From NCBI GenBank assembly GCA_017311185.1, contig JAESUZ010000338.1, positions 310,001 through 374,000 on the forward strand: 64,000 bases of DNA, given 5' to 3'. A program made the position numbers and the translations under genes. Positions 24,610 to 37,860 of this stretch are shown one piece after another. Below the pieces are notes generated by a model. It was not told the DNA's origin and did no database searches. It saw only the letters and a list, made by a program, of their open reading frames with translations. Numbering within the stretch: the first letter of the stretch is position 1; each line of letters begins with the position of its first letter. Origin of the DNA: Proteles cristata cristata (Eukaryota > Chordata > Mammalia > Carnivora > Hyaenidae).

Positions 24610-24849
24610 GGAGACTTCTAAAATCAAGTAGACACAAACAGGCAGAAAAAGACACTGTGCATTCACATGCACAAATCTCCTGGTGAGGAGTAGGACAAGG
24701 CACACATTTTCAAAAGAATGGTCATCAGCCCAAGAAGTGTGGTGGGGACAGATAAGGCAGGATTATGATGACTCCCACCTCACAGTGAAGAATACCATAT
24801 GAAGATAAGAAGTGAGGGAAGCATTCAGAAACCTAGTATAGCACTTTCT

Positions 24850-25073
24850 GGGGATCCTAGGGGGGCACTCAGTCACTTAAACCTTCCAATTCTTGATACC
24901 GGCTCACACTGTAATCTCATGGTTCACTGGATCAATCCCCGAGTAGGGCTCTGAGCTGACAGTGCAGAGCCTGCCTGGGATTCTCTCTCCTTCTCTTTCT
25001 GTCCCTCTCCCACTGGCGCTCACACACACACTCTCTCTTTCTCAACATAAATAAATAAACTTAAAAAAAAAAA
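24850..25073 (+). mobile_element. Felid CAN-SINE, diverged
   Basis: GGGGATCCTAGGGGGGCACT head, AGTGCAGAGCCTGCCTGGGA block and AATAAATAAACTTAAAAAAA tail. The tRNA-like head is heavily mutated. Head-to-head with the SINE at 24397-24609. Confidence 0.9.
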
Positions 25074-28000
25074 GAAAGAAAAGAAACCTTTCTAACACAG
25101 TGTTTTTAGCAGCTCCACTCTGGATCTAATTTCAGAGTCTAAAACAAAGTTGAAATAAAAGACAGGGCATCAAGGAATTCATCTTTGAGAACTGACCGTC
25201 TTTGAGACTCATCTTTGCATCTCAGCCTTTTTTATATTATTTTTTCATTTCCAGTGCTTGGTATTCCTCAATTTCCTCTGGATATGTATCATGTTTTTTA
25301 AAGAAGGAAATACAAATACTTCTGGCAAGAAATCAAAACCTGTTCCTTAGTAATTAACGCACTCTGAAGATATTAAATGCAGGTCTTCTATAAGAGCCAA
25401 AATGAAAGAAAAAAAAGAAAAAAACTCAGTGGAAACATCCCTGAGTAAGGCCATATCCTCTGGATTTTAAATAGAGTGAAAGCTCTCAGTAAGAATTACA
25501 AAGACAGAGTAAGAAGAGTGAGGCACGATTTATCCTTCATTGTGTTGTTTACTTAAATGAAGACCTAAGTTCTTACATGATGCAGTTTTTCCCTTAAAAA
25601 CTATTATTATCATCATCATCATCATCATCATCATCAGACAATCATCATGTATATGGAATATTGTAAGTACCTTTAAATATTAGACTTAAGGACAAACGCA
25701 AATGATACAAAAATGCGATTTATCACTTACTGGGCTATTTATAACTTCAGTCTTACATGGATGCATTTAAAAAATTTATCCTAAGGTAAAGTTAGAAAAA
25801 ACACCTCAAGTATAGTACAATATATTTGCCAAACAGAACAAACAGGAATTTGCAAAAAGCGAATGTCAAGGGAATGTTAAATAGCTATACTTGAAGACGA
25901 AACAAACATCAAAAACAAATGCTCTCAGTAAACAAACATCTCAGTGAAATATTTTATATCTCAACACCACTAGAGGGCTTGATAGGTTTTGCTTAATAAA
26001 AAGAATTTCTTATACCAGGTTGCCTTCTTGGTAGAAGTGAACTCCTATATATATTCATCTTTCTAATCATGGTTATTAAAATACACATGTGTAAACTAAT
26101 ACAAAATATAATAAAATGATTAGAAAAAAGGGAATTTCATAGACTGAACTCAGTGTTAAACCATGTAAGTGTGTTAAACTACGATTTTGATTATCACTTA
26201 GTCTTAAATGACATTGAACATTATTTCTGCAAATCTGCATTTGGCAACATGGTTCTGAAAAGTGGCCTAGGACATTCTGGAAGATTAATAATTCTGGAAG
26301 TAGATTAATAGTTTTAAAGCAACGTACAGATTTCTCTCAGTTGCAAGTCACCAACATTAATTAAAAATAATTTGCTTCAGAGTAGTCTCTGTGTTTTACA
26401 GGAATATCTACTTTCATAAAATTTTTCTGTGACTCTAACCTAGAAAACTTACATTTTAAAAGACATTGAAATTGAATGTCTTTGAATTCCTTCTTTAGTA
26501 GAACAAGTAACATATTTAATATGTTTGATTTTGTCTCCAGGGGTATTTGGCTTTAAATCAATTTTATTATTCAGTCATACAGTGAATACATATTTTTATG
26601 GGAGAATAAATGAGAGAATAAATAAATAAAGAGAATAAAAATTATTACACTCAGCTAAAGGAAACAAGTCTTAAGACTAATTCTGAAACTTTTACTTACC
26701 CATTTAGAACATGAATGAGATCCATTACCCTAAGTCTCGAAACAATGTAAAATATTACTATGAATAACATTTTCAAATTTTAAAATGGAAAATCTAAGCT
26801 AGCACTACATTATGTGAAATACCTCTGGAATTATGATTAATTAAATGAAATATAAATTGGTTCATTCCTATGAATTTTCCCAAACTATGTGTTCAGTTTT
26901 AGGGGAAAAAAATGTCATTATGTCATAGAATGTCTAAGAAGATCTTTCGCTATCTGAATTATTTGGTGAGTCAATAACACAAGTCAAAACATAAGCATAT
27001 TTGACTCTACCCTGGGGTGACATTTAACATATGTCCCTTCTGACCGATGGGAGAGTCCTGCTGGTGAGCTCTGAGGATCTAGAGAGATATTCTCATGTGA
27101 TTTTTAAAACCCAAAGAATTCTTAGTTGTCTGGAGGTTTTATGATTAAATACAATCTCCCTCAGAGGTTATGTGTTTCTTTCTATAAACCATGGGACAAT
27201 CTAAGAGATATAGCCGGCCCCCTTTAGTCCACCAGAAAAATGGCTACCATTTCATCCTTTTTACCAATCATAGCAGCACTTACTCATGAATTACAGTAGA
27301 ATGGTGTGGAATATTGTGTGGAAAATATATTTTTTATTTGTATGACCAAACCAAGCCCACAAGTCAGTTGACACGGTTTTGTTTGTTTTTATTCTGTCTG
27401 AATGTAATAGTTCTGTATGATTAAATTGCAGATGTGGTGAGTGAAGAACATTTGATAACTTAATAAGGTACAGATTAAGCATTTGAAAAACTCATGGCTA
27501 TTATCACTGATGGTTCAATAGATTTAAAAATATCACCAACATTTAAGCATTCTTCCTTATAAAAGCTTCTCATTTGTTATATTTCTAATATTATAACTCA
27601 AAATGTATTGATTGTTCACAGTAAGACTATCATTCTTCCCGGCCCAAATTTATAATTATTTCACTTTCTCATCAGAAAACTGTCACACTACTAAATATAT
27701 TCTGGCAAAGGCCATCATGGCATAGTAAACAATTGCCATCTTGTCCCTCAACTCACTTTGGGTTACGCAAACATTTATTTATTTCTAGAAATGAAGAGCT
27801 ATTCTCTTATCAGCCAGTATTTCAGAAGTTTTGTCGTGTTCTGCCTATTACTGTTCGTCTACTATATATGACAGGTTTTTTTAATCTATATATGTTATTC
27901 TTAAATTATGTTAAAGTGTAGCACATATGACATTGAAATACACAAAAAATAACATTCTAATTTCATTAGAAAATACTTACTGTGATACACCTCTATGAGT

Positions 28001-29667
28001 GATCTTAATGCTTCATCCAGAATAAATATCACATGAGAAGAATATTTCTGAGGTTATTTTTATCTCCTTTCTCTAATTTACATGATCACTGGCTTCAAGT
28101 CTGGAAAAAAAAATTTAAATGTCTCACTATTAAATACAATGGCATAATTTTTATGTAATTTGTAAAACAATAAGAAAATGCTAGAATATACTCCTGACAA
28201 TAGTTAAGTTTCTGAATACTGCATAAGTATGAAGAATGTTAAAATACGATTTATATATGATGTAAAAATCATCAGGCCCACAAAAAGCATATTAAATGTG
28301 CATTGAGCAATGCTACATATTACTTTTTGTTTCCCCAGTAAAATGTGAAATGAATCTTTACACACTCGAAGTGATCTTAACCACGTATACTTCTATTCAA
28401 GATAAGTATGTTTAGAATACTAAGAAAGGTAGAAAATATAGTCTTTTTTCTTTCTACCAGTTAAGTGATTTTCATAAAACCAACATAGAATATTTTGCTG
28501 AGTTCAACTAACTCTGAGTGTTGAAGGAGTCATAGAGAAGTAAATATTTTTCTTCTATATGCAATTAAGTCATGAATATCCCAGTTATGTTTCACAAAAA
28601 GAATATATATTTGAACACTGAATGAGATTGAGTGGGAGATTTCTTAAAGAAAGTTATAAAATAATAATGATTTTTCCAATGAGCTCTGGAAAAAAAAAAA
28701 CAACAACAACCATGAATGGGTATGTTCACATTCAGTGGTTTACAATCCGCCAAGGGAGAGGAATAGACCTTCATGGGCAGGAGGCTGCCCATAGCTTAGC
28801 CATCAGTTAAACTAAAGCCAACAGACTCTAATGCAAAGGGCTTCCGGTGGAAACACTCTTTAAGGCTACTGACCTTTTCTAAAGTTGTTTTAATGGTAAT
28901 AAACTTAATACCTAGTAATAAAAGCACAGAGTTTCAAGAGACAGTGCTGTAGTTAATAAACTAACAACTAAAAGCTCTTTTAGGTACAAATGCTATAACA
29001 CTCTCACTCCCACCCCCTCCCAAAGTCAGAATAGGATGGATTCATTTCCTATGAGCCCTCGAGATTGTTACAGAGAACAGTAGCAACAGAAGTGATCCTA
29101 TGTAACTCCTGTAATCTCAGACACTGTGAGGGGAGATAGTTTGAAGAATAAACATTGTGAAAAGACCAGTCTCTCCTAAACAAAATCTCTAACTCCGAAT
29201 ACAATTAGTAACTAATGTCAGTCAGCAGTAGTTTGTACTGTTGATAACTCACTTCCTGTCTGATTGGTTGATGTGTCTAGTCTGATTTTAGTATCACCTT
29301 TTTCTCTTATGCGTCACTTTTTCCCCCTTTCTTGATCATACAATTGTTTATCTCTGATGTTCATAAACTTCAAGAATCAGTTTGTATTTTGATAATAATT
29401 CTACACAAAAATTTCTAAAGATTACAGATTTGAGAATTTTATTCAGAAATGTTCTCATTTATAACTTCAATATTTCTTTTTATCTCTTCACTTTTCTGTC
29501 TATGAACTCCTGTAATGTATGTGTTAGTTCTGTTACATCTCCTTTACATCTCTTATATTCCTTCTAGCAGCTTCTATGCTAACATTTCCTCTATTTTATT
29601 TTTGATAAATAGTTAAATGATTACCTCATGTCCCAGGCAATAACTGCATTTTTAAAAAAGTCTATCA
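25074..29667. other. Long unique AT-rich stretch (about 4.6 kb), no gene seen
   Basis: Contains an (ATC)n microsatellite (25609-25635) and the A-run plus CAA repeat at 28690-28710. No recent transposon and no coding signal were found. Confidence 0.5.
25609..25635. repeat. (ATC)9 trinucleotide microsatellite
   Basis: Nine tandem ATC units follow a short ATT run. Confidence 0.95.
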
Positions 29668-30120
29668 GGGTGCCTGTGTGGCTCAGTTTGTTGAACATCT
29701 GACTTTAAATTTTTTTTTAATGTTCTTTTTTTAATGTCTGACAGAGAGAGACAGCGTGAGCTGGGGACAGTCACAGAGAGGGGGAGACACAGAATCTGAA
29801 ACAGGCTCCAGGCTCTGAGCTGGCAGTCAGCACAGAGCCCAATGCAGGGCTCGACCCCACGAATGGTGAGATCATGTCCTGACCCGAAGTCGGACGGTTA
29901 ACCGACTGAGCCACCCAGGCGCCCCACGCACCTGACTCTAGATCTCAGCTCAGATCATGATCTCATGGTTGGTGAGACTGATGCCCGTGTTGGGCTCCAT
30001 GCGGAGTGTTGAGCCTGCTTGGGATCCTCTCTCACCCTCTCTCTTTCTGCCTCCCACCTGCTCATGCTTGTTCTCCCTCTCCTCTCTCTCTCTCTCCTCA
30101 AAATACACTTAAAAAATTTT
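29668..30120 (+). mobile_element. Felid CAN-SINE split by a second SINE
   Basis: The plus-strand head (GGGTGCCTGTGTGGCTCAGT) stops at about 29704 in CATCTGACT. The same element resumes at about 29926 with CACCTGACTCTAGATCTCAG and runs through the CT-rich middle to its tail near 30120. The inserted DNA is the minus-strand SINE at 29705-29925. Confidence 0.92.
29705..29925 (-). mobile_element. Felid CAN-SINE nested in another SINE
   Basis: A full-length reverse SINE (GGGGCGCCTGGGTGGCTCAG read on the minus strand), with its A-tail at the left. CATCTGACT before it and CACCTGACT after it fit a short diverged target duplication. Confidence 0.92.
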
Positions 30121-30134
30121 TAAAACTCTATTTT

Positions 30135-30570
30135 TGTAACTTTTTTAAGGGTGGTGTACAGCTGACACACAGTGGTACATGAACTTCCGGTGTGTGTGCA
30201 GCATCGTGACTTGACGACTCTACACATTACGCTGTGCTACCATCTGTCACCAGCCAACATGATTAGAGCATCACTGACTCGATTCCCTTACATCTCTGTG
30301 ACGTGTTCGTACTAGAAGCCTTACCTCCTACTCCCCTTGAGCCATTTTGGCCATCTCCCCACCTTTCTCTGCTCTGGCAACTAGTTTGTTTTCTAGGTTC
30401 ATGGATCGGTTTCTGCTTTTTTTGCTCGTTCATTTTTTAATTTTTTTTCACAGATGCAATCAGTCCCATACAGCGTCCATCATCCTAAGTCAGAGGCATT
30501 CAAGAAATCACTGTACTGTACACCTGTAACTAACATAACACCGTGGGTCAACGATACTCAAACTAAATAA
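30135..30570 (+). mobile_element. L1 3' UTR fragment (older L1)
   Basis: GTGGTGTACAGCTGACACAC, CATTTTGGCCATCTCCCCAC and CTCTGGCAACTAGTTTGTTT follow the order of the old mammalian L1 3' UTR. The terminal part, GTACACCTGTAACTAACATA then GTGGGTCAACGATACTCAAA, ends in AATAAAAACAAA. Confidence 0.72.
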
Positions 30571-32461
30571 AAACAAATTTGTTGAACATTGAACGAATGC
30601 ACAAATGAATAAATGAAGAGTTTCTGCATTTAATCTAATGATGATGGCCACTGACCCCTCACTCACTGGGGTTTCCGACCCTTGTTTGTATGGAAATTCT
30701 TCTCACTCAGCGACTGAGACATGCGTTGGCTTTCAGGGTCTGTGTCAGCAGGAAAATTTACAAACTCTAGGTGGGTAAGTTTACTGACATTAAAGTTGAA
30801 TCTACTCAAGGATTCCTTCTCAAGATTCTTAGAGACCAATGACAGCTATCAGAAATGTTGAGGGAAAAAAAAAGAAAGAAATGTTGAGGGCTATTAGAAA
30901 AAGGATACAATTCATTACCCAACATTTCACAAAATTACAATCAAGTCCTAATCAATTTTGAAACAATTTTCATTCTGATATTTCCACCCCACCTCAAAGC
31001 TGTTGTCAACTGTCTTATCCACACTGAGTGGCACGCTTGCGGAAATATTCACTCCCAAGGTCCACCAGACGAACTTCATGTAAAATCACTACACTAATGT
31101 TTTTTTCGAACATCGAAGATTGCTCTTCTCACTAAGACAACAACTCTTAAAATCTACCTGGTTACTTGCTGGGAAATACAAAATTATAATCTTGGTATCA
31201 AGCATATAAAAGGTGGAGGAGAGAAGACAGTGATTCTTCCATTCAACATCCATGTCCTTTCATCGCATCCTCACATTCTCACTCACGACTTACACACTGA
31301 CCCTGTCTTTTCACTTACGGAAAACCATCAGTGAAAGTCAGGTCTATGTTGTTTTAGGCAAGAGTCTTTCCCCTCAGCATCCTTTTCTGCTCTCCGTGGA
31401 CATTTTACTGCCCTAGCAGAATGGCTGGTGGCCGAACCCAGTGGCTCCTGAATTCCTAGGCCATCCACAACCAAAATGGCCCTTAAAATTCCACGTGCTG
31501 AGAAAGAGCCAGGCTCTTGCCAGTATGCCAACTTCCCACTTAGGCCGTATGTAGAAGCTTCTATGACCAAAACTAAACAAGCCAAACCAAATGACAAATA
31601 AAAGCAAAGGAGGCTCCAAATAACACTATAAATCAAATATTCTCTGATATATCTCTTAATGCTTTTGTGTAGCTATTACTCAACCTAAACTTTTTGCACG
31701 TCATTGTTGACAGGGTTATGTAAGAGATGGGATTTTTTTTTGCCACTAGGCATTACATTGTCAATTCTTCCTCATTTGATAATTCAAAACAAATTATTTA
31801 AAAATGATTTGATTAGCCAACACTTACTGTTACTCGTTAGCTATTATTTAATTTCGACATTTATTTATCAAGCCATATGTGTAAGTGTGTTAATGTGGCC
31901 CAGTAGTATTTTTCTGTGTTACATTTTCTCTGAAGTTAGTATCCATACTCTATTAAGAAATCTGCAATGTGTTGAAACAAGTAAGTATTTTTCACAGCAA
32001 TTTCAAAATCAGAAGCCTCTATACAGTAAATTCACATGGAAGAATGCGATCAGATTTCCAGGACATATTTGCAGGCTGTCTGCCTGATATTCAGGCATAG
32101 TAGATCATCTGCTTATAACAATATTCTCAATGGTATTTAAATTCCCAGAATATACAACTAAAGCATCTACATTTTGGTTTCATTATATTTTGGTAAGCAT
32201 GTCTGGGAACCAAGCCACCACTAAAACCACAAATAATGGTCAGAAATGAACACTGCATTCTGATTTCTAACTTGGGATTCAGAACACGGAGAAGACCGTC
32301 CATTTTCCCTCAGCATCCTACTGACTCCTCAAGGGAAGTCATTGCTACCTTGAAAAGTGTCCACCTCAGTCTCATCCAGTGAAATCCAAATCAGGAGCCA
32401 CTGAATGTTTGGCTAACACAAAATCCACAACTTTGCATGATTATAACAACAAGAAAATAAT
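30571..32461. other. Unique DNA, no gene called
   Basis: Contains a 14-bp duplication around a 12-bp A-rich insert (30851-30890). Open frames of up to 127 codons (31704-32087) have no recognised domains. Confidence 0.5.
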
Positions 32462-32655
32462 AGTAACTAACATCTGTGAATTAGTAATTAAATGCCAGGT
32501 CAATAATGTATATCTAGTTTTCATTCATATATGAAATAAGTATCATTAACCACCTCACATTGCCTATTGGGAAAATGAGGCACTAAGTGATTTTCTCAAA
32601 GTCACATTCCTGGTTAATCAAAGGTCAAATCAGTTTTAGGACAATGTTAATCCCA
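32462..32655 (-). mobile_element. MIR, minus strand
   Basis: TGGGAAAATGAGGCACTAAG TGATTTTCTCAAAGTCACAT is the reverse MIR core. The flanks are degraded. Confidence 0.72.
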
Positions 32656-33027
32656 TATCCTTCCCATTAAATTATATTATTTTGTGACTGAACTATTTAG
32701 GACAGAAAACGAAATGTTTTTTAACTAATTGAATAACACATGACAGGCAATACTTCAGTTTTTAAAAATATAATATATAGATATATGATGATGATTTAAA
32801 TCATAAGAAAAATCCTGAATAAAACCTTTAAAAAATTAGGCCCTCTGAAGTATCATGTTCCCATTAAATTAAATAACAAGGATATGAATGTCAACATGAT
32901 AACAGTGAATTTCTGAGTTAAAGCATTATAGAATATACATGGGAAATAAAAATGAGATATTTATACGACTCCCAAAAATATACTTCAAACAAATTCTGCA
33001 TTTTTGAGGTTTCCACAAAAATTATGG

Positions 33028-33070
33028 ATTATATATATATAATATGTATATATTATATATATATAATATT
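33028..33070. repeat. (AT)n palindromic repeat
   Basis: ATATATATATAATATGTATA followed by the near-inverse TATTATATATATATAATAT. Confidence 0.9.
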
Positions 33071-34203
33071 TTAAAAATTTCTAATTTTCCAAGAGTAAAT
33101 GTTAAAGAACATTTAAAACAAAATTTAAGTGTGTAAGCATGTTTATACATTGAACAGTTTGAATACTGATTTAAGTACATAAGATGATTCTATCTAATCC
33201 AAAGATATTCATGTTAAAATACACAAGTCTAATTAGCATTGCACTAGTCCACATCAGGTAGATTCATATTTTGGACAGGAAATATTTCTAAGATTTCAGA
33301 TTTATTCTGTCAAGTTAAACCAAATTAATGGCATAAACTATGTCTACCTGGGAGAAAAACAGTGGGTAGGCTGATGCACACTGAATTCTGAGCAGCGCAA
33401 ATAACTTCATCCTATACATATTGTTTTCATATCATTATCCCACATTAAAAATCTATACATAATATTTTACATGGCCATTAATTACAGCTTCCTTTACTGG
33501 GGACAGTCTGCTAGGTTTTCATTGTTATAGTTTCTCATTTGTATGTATGTTTACTTTATAATTTCACAGTATTTCTTTTAACTGCTAAAAAAAAAAAAAA
33601 AACTCTTGGCTCTCACCAAACGCAGTATGTCAGTCAATGATGTAGAGATTTGCTGACAAACTTCAGATGCCACATTATAAAAGAAAAAATATAAAAATAT
33701 CTGCCTATTTCTTCAGGGTATAATCAAGCAATAGGTTAAGAATTTGGAAGAATACACAAATTATACCCTCAAGAAGGATGTCACTTCCTCAGTTAGAAGT
33801 TTTAAAGTTAATCATGGCTAATTCATGTATATATTTTCTTTCTTTCTCTCTTTTATAATCCATGCCAGATATTTTAAATACTTAAAATTTCATCTAACCT
33901 TTTATAGGTCCGTAATTGATAAGGCCTTTGCAAGTAGGGGAGAAGGGGACATAAAATTTACAGTTAAATATCCAAATCAGCACAAAGAATTTGTTTGCAA
34001 GGTTCAGTGTGTAAAGATACTTAGGAGTATCTGACAAGAATGGGAACAGGACATGGAGGCCAAGTGCACATTGGTCCGAAAAAGTTGCCCAAAAACTGAA
34101 CTGGCTGATGATGAATTTATTCTCTACAAAATAATTCAGCAGTTTCACAAATCATAGCCAGTGGTGCTAACCCGAAAATCATGATCACTGGAGGGAAGAA
34201 TAT

Positions 34204-34222
34204 TGTGTGTGTGTGTGTGTGT
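34204..34222. repeat. (GT)n microsatellite, short
   Basis: About nine GT units followed by an imperfect ACAGTGTGTTTGTGG extension. Confidence 0.9.
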
Positions 34223-35769
34223 ACAGTGTGTTTGTGGGTTTGAACCCTTCTATGGCTTTCCTTGTTTGTACAATCACTAATATTGTGTGACAAAAATGTG
34301 TATATTGTGATTTTGAAGACCGGGGGGATAATTTTCAATTTTCATGCAGTTTCCTATCATCTATATTTCACTTTCGGCCAAATATGCCAGCTCTGTTTGT
34401 TGGATAATGTTTTAATATTGTTCATAGAAGTTTGGCTCCAAATAAGGTGTTTGAAAATGAATGTTTTCAAGCATTGGTTCATGCAGTATTAAATTTTTTC
34501 ACATTCTATGAGCTTTGGAAACTATATTGCTAAGTAAGCAATTATGCATAATTTTTCAAATGTTTACTTTCAGAAAAAGACAAAAATATATTTCATTTCG
34601 CTCAGTGTTGTAGGTAGTTATGTTAGCCACATGTCACTCAAAAATGCATTTCTTTTACATTTAATAAAATATTCTCCACATAAACATTTTTTAAAAGACA
34701 ATAAAATGGCACTTGGTGAGAAAAGTAAAGTGATGTTTGAAATTTCTATCCATTTTTCCCACAGAAAAATTTACATTTTAAAGGTCTTTTACATATTAAA
34801 ATGCAAAATGGGGAAGTCATATTTATCTGATCATTTAATTGCACAAAGCTATAGTCATATTCACTATCTTACCTTTTACTCTGTGTATACTAATACAAAA
34901 TTATATAGTGCCGTGTCTTCTGTCTGACTAATCACAGGCATTATTGCATCTTTTAACCTAAGAGCACTTCCACATATTTAGAAAAGGTATTCCCTTATGA
35001 GAATGATCATTAGTTTTGAACATTACTCGACATTATTGTATTATCATTATTTTTAATTGTACAGATGACATTAATATTATACTCTGAGTTTGACAAATCC
35101 TATTTTAAAGCATGACCATGGTTGCAAATCTCTCTAACCAGTATTTAGGAATTTTATTTTTCTTCCATTTTACAGTTTAAATATTTTGGGATTTTTTTTT
35201 TTGAACAATTGGCTTTCGGTCTTTTTTTTTAACTAATCCATGTACTTCAGAAATGATGGAGAAGTTTTAAGAATAAAACAACATTGAAAATTTAAAGCAG
35301 ATATGTATAACCCCTTAAATTATGAAACAAATATGTTGTGTCAGACGATTATCCATATGAAAATATAAAAGGCAGAGAAATACGCATTCCAGACTTTGCA
35401 ATCCAATCGATGAGGAATGAATGGCAGCCACACACACAAAAGAAAAGGCTAGATTCCCTCTTGAACCAAATGAAATGAAGCATCGTTCCCTACACACCAA
35501 TCACAAAACACCGGTCAAGATCGAAGTCTTTCCTCCTTGTTAAATGCATCATCTGACATGATTTACAGCTAGCACTTGACCCCGTAGATCTGTCCCCTCC
35601 TGTATCTTCACGGGACCTGTGGAGCCATGCTCTCTCTGAGCTCTTTCCCCTCACTCTTGATACCCTTCCTCCTTTTCTCCTGGTTTGCCCATTGCTGAGT
35701 CTAAGCCCTGAGCTTGGAGGACACAAGATCAAGTCCTCGACTTCTGTCCCCTTTAAAGCCTTATTGTCT

Positions 35770-35900
35770 ACAGCTGCTCTGTTCAATATGGTAACACTAG
35801 GCATATGTGGCTTTTTAACTATAAACTTAAATCAATGCAAACTGGATAAAATTAACAATAGAGCCACTCAGGCTAAAATTGGTTTATTCTTGTTTTTCTT
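35770..35900 (+). mobile_element. Probable non-autonomous DNA transposon fragment (hAT/Charlie-like)
   Basis: CTGCTCTGTTCAATATGGTA ACACTAGGCATATGTGGCTTTT resembles a common ancient mammalian MER-type element (TCCAATATGGTAGCCACTAG... class). I am not sure of the family name. Confidence 0.5.
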
Positions 35901-36129
35901 TCATCCGCTACATTGAAAAAAATCAGCATTCCATTTGGAATTTACACCCCCCAAAAAAAAAATTTCCAGAAGCCTGTCACTTCTCATCACTTTCAAAACT
36001 ATCAACATGGTATCAGCTGTCTTTATCTCTCCTGTGGATTATTAGAGTAGTCTACTAAAGCAATGAGGAACTGTTTCTGTCCTTGTCTGTAAATCCAGTG
36101 TTAAGCCATAGGGACTCATAAGGGTAAGG

Positions 36130-36400
36130 TGGATCATAACACCCTTCTGTTAAATTCATCTAATGACTTTCAAGCTCCCTTGTGATGGCATTGTAGACTT
36201 CACTTTACCTGGCTTACAAATCTCCCTATCACTCACATCTGTCTTCTGTACCTAAATCACAACAAACATGTTTCTGACACAAAGCCTTTATATTCCTTGC
36301 TTTTCATCAGTCTCTGCTCAAATATTCCTCTCTAGGACCCGATCACCTTATAAAATATGACCTCTGTCTCTTGAACATCTCACCTTGATTTATACTTTGG
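36130..36400 (-). mobile_element. L2 (LINE2) fragment, minus strand
   Basis: CATCAGTCTCTGCTCAAATA TTCCTCTCTAGGACCCGATCA and the preceding CTTATATTCCTTGC-like part match the reverse L2 3' region. Confidence 0.65.
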
Positions 36401-36421
36401 ATAAAAACAATTCCCTCCCTC

Positions 36422-36632
36422 TGGAGCACCTGGGTGACTCAATCGGTTAAGTGTCCAACTTCAGCTCAGGTCATTATCTCATGGTTTGTGAGTTCAAGGC
36501 CCACATCAGGCTCTAATCTGACATCTTAGAGCCTGGAGCCTGCTTCAGATTCTATGTCTCTCTTTCATTGCCCCTCCCCAGCTTGCGCTCTCTCTCGAGC
36601 TCTCTCTCAAAAATAAACATTAATTTTTTTTA
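36422..36632 (+). mobile_element. Felid CAN-SINE
   Basis: Head TGGAGCACCTGGGTGACTCA and tail AAAAATAAACATTAATTTTT. Target duplication of 13 bp with one mismatch (AATTCCCTCCCTC 36409-36421; AATTCTCTCCCTC 36633-36645). Confidence 0.94.
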
Positions 36633-37314
36633 AATTCTCTCCCTCAATACTCTGATTTATACTTGAGAACTTTCCAGATATAGTCCTTCATATATCATAT
36701 ATAATCATATTAATAATCTTAGTTTATAAAAATGCAATCCTTCTATTTCATGATGTATCATTTTACACTACAAAGGGTAGCATGGTTATTCCAATTTAAT
36801 ACAGTTTGATCTACATAATCCATTTACTAACCCCATAATTGTTTATAGTATGCATATTTTGTCATATAATAACACTAAATTTGTTGCTGATTTAAGAGTA
36901 TTAAAAATAGAACTGAAATGAACACTCTTGTATATTTTTCCTTGAACACTGATCCAATATTTTACTCATTTCAAATCTGTTTAGTAGAATTAGATATGGC
37001 AAACAATATATATATTTCCAATCTGGATAAAGTATGACAAAACCCAACCTTCTTAATCTACCTAAAGACAGTAAATACAACCTTATGTTTTAAATTATTA
37101 CTAATCACTGTATCGTTTTTACTTAAGGTTTTGAGGCTCAAGATTTCAAATGATGTGATTTTTTCTTTGTTTTGTTTTGTGTTATTTTACATACTTACCC
37201 CATACGTAAATCCTCTGCCTATCTTTCTCTTACGTTATTGGACATTTTTTCATTGCTTTGCATGAGTTACATGTACAGGTCTATTAACACTTTCTGATAC
37301 ATACCCACATGCAT

Positions 37315-37359
<45 letters not shown>

Positions 37360-37369
37360 AAGATAGATA
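37315..37369. repeat. (TAGA)n tetranucleotide microsatellite
   Basis: About 11 TAGA units, then one AAGA interruption and two more units. Likely polymorphic. Confidence 0.95.
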
Positions 37370-37784
37370 TACATTATAAGTATATATAGACACATGTATA
37401 ATTTTATTTGTCCTTCAAATGTATTTATTATATGCACTGCTTTCTTCCCATTCAGAAGTTTGACATGTTAAATAGTCAAATCCATCACAGCAATTTTAAA
37501 TTTATAATTTCTGAATTGTTATAAGCAATGCATTTTCTTCAGATACTTACATTTCTTTTATGCACATATATGCATCCTAGTTTACACATTATATAAACAT
37601 AGCATACACTTATTTAAGCTCTCTGGAACTAAATTGCAAGTAGGGGATTCAATACTCTGTGTTTCTTTCCCTGCACCCCTTCCCCCAGAGAATAGATGGT
37701 TATTTTGTAAAGGTATCTTGAATATAAACTAAGTCTATCTACATGTCAGAGCCAGATTCTTGGCAAGCCGGGTTTTTCTGTTTC

Positions 37785-37860
37785 TTTGGTTGGTTGGTTG
37801 GTTGGTTGGTTGGTTGGTTGATTGGGGGTTTTTGTTGTTGTTCTGTTGTTGTTGTTGTTT
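37785..37860. repeat. (TTGG)n followed by (TTG)n
   Basis: Nine TTGG units (37785-37820) are followed by TTG repeats (37831-37860). Open frames here only encode Leu/Val/Gly/Trp or Val/Cys strings. Confidence 0.93.

Larger units (their letters stand above)
32656..35769. other. Unique AT-rich DNA, no gene called
   Basis: Contains an AT palindromic run (33028-33070), an A16 run near 33586-33601 and a short (GT)n (34204-34222). A 127-codon frame at 34544-34927 is AT-driven and unrecognised. Confidence 0.5.

Noticed and set aside
37785..37860. Low-complexity peptide rich in Trp/Leu/Val/Gly
   Set aside because: Translation of a (TTGG)n/(TTG)n microsatellite.
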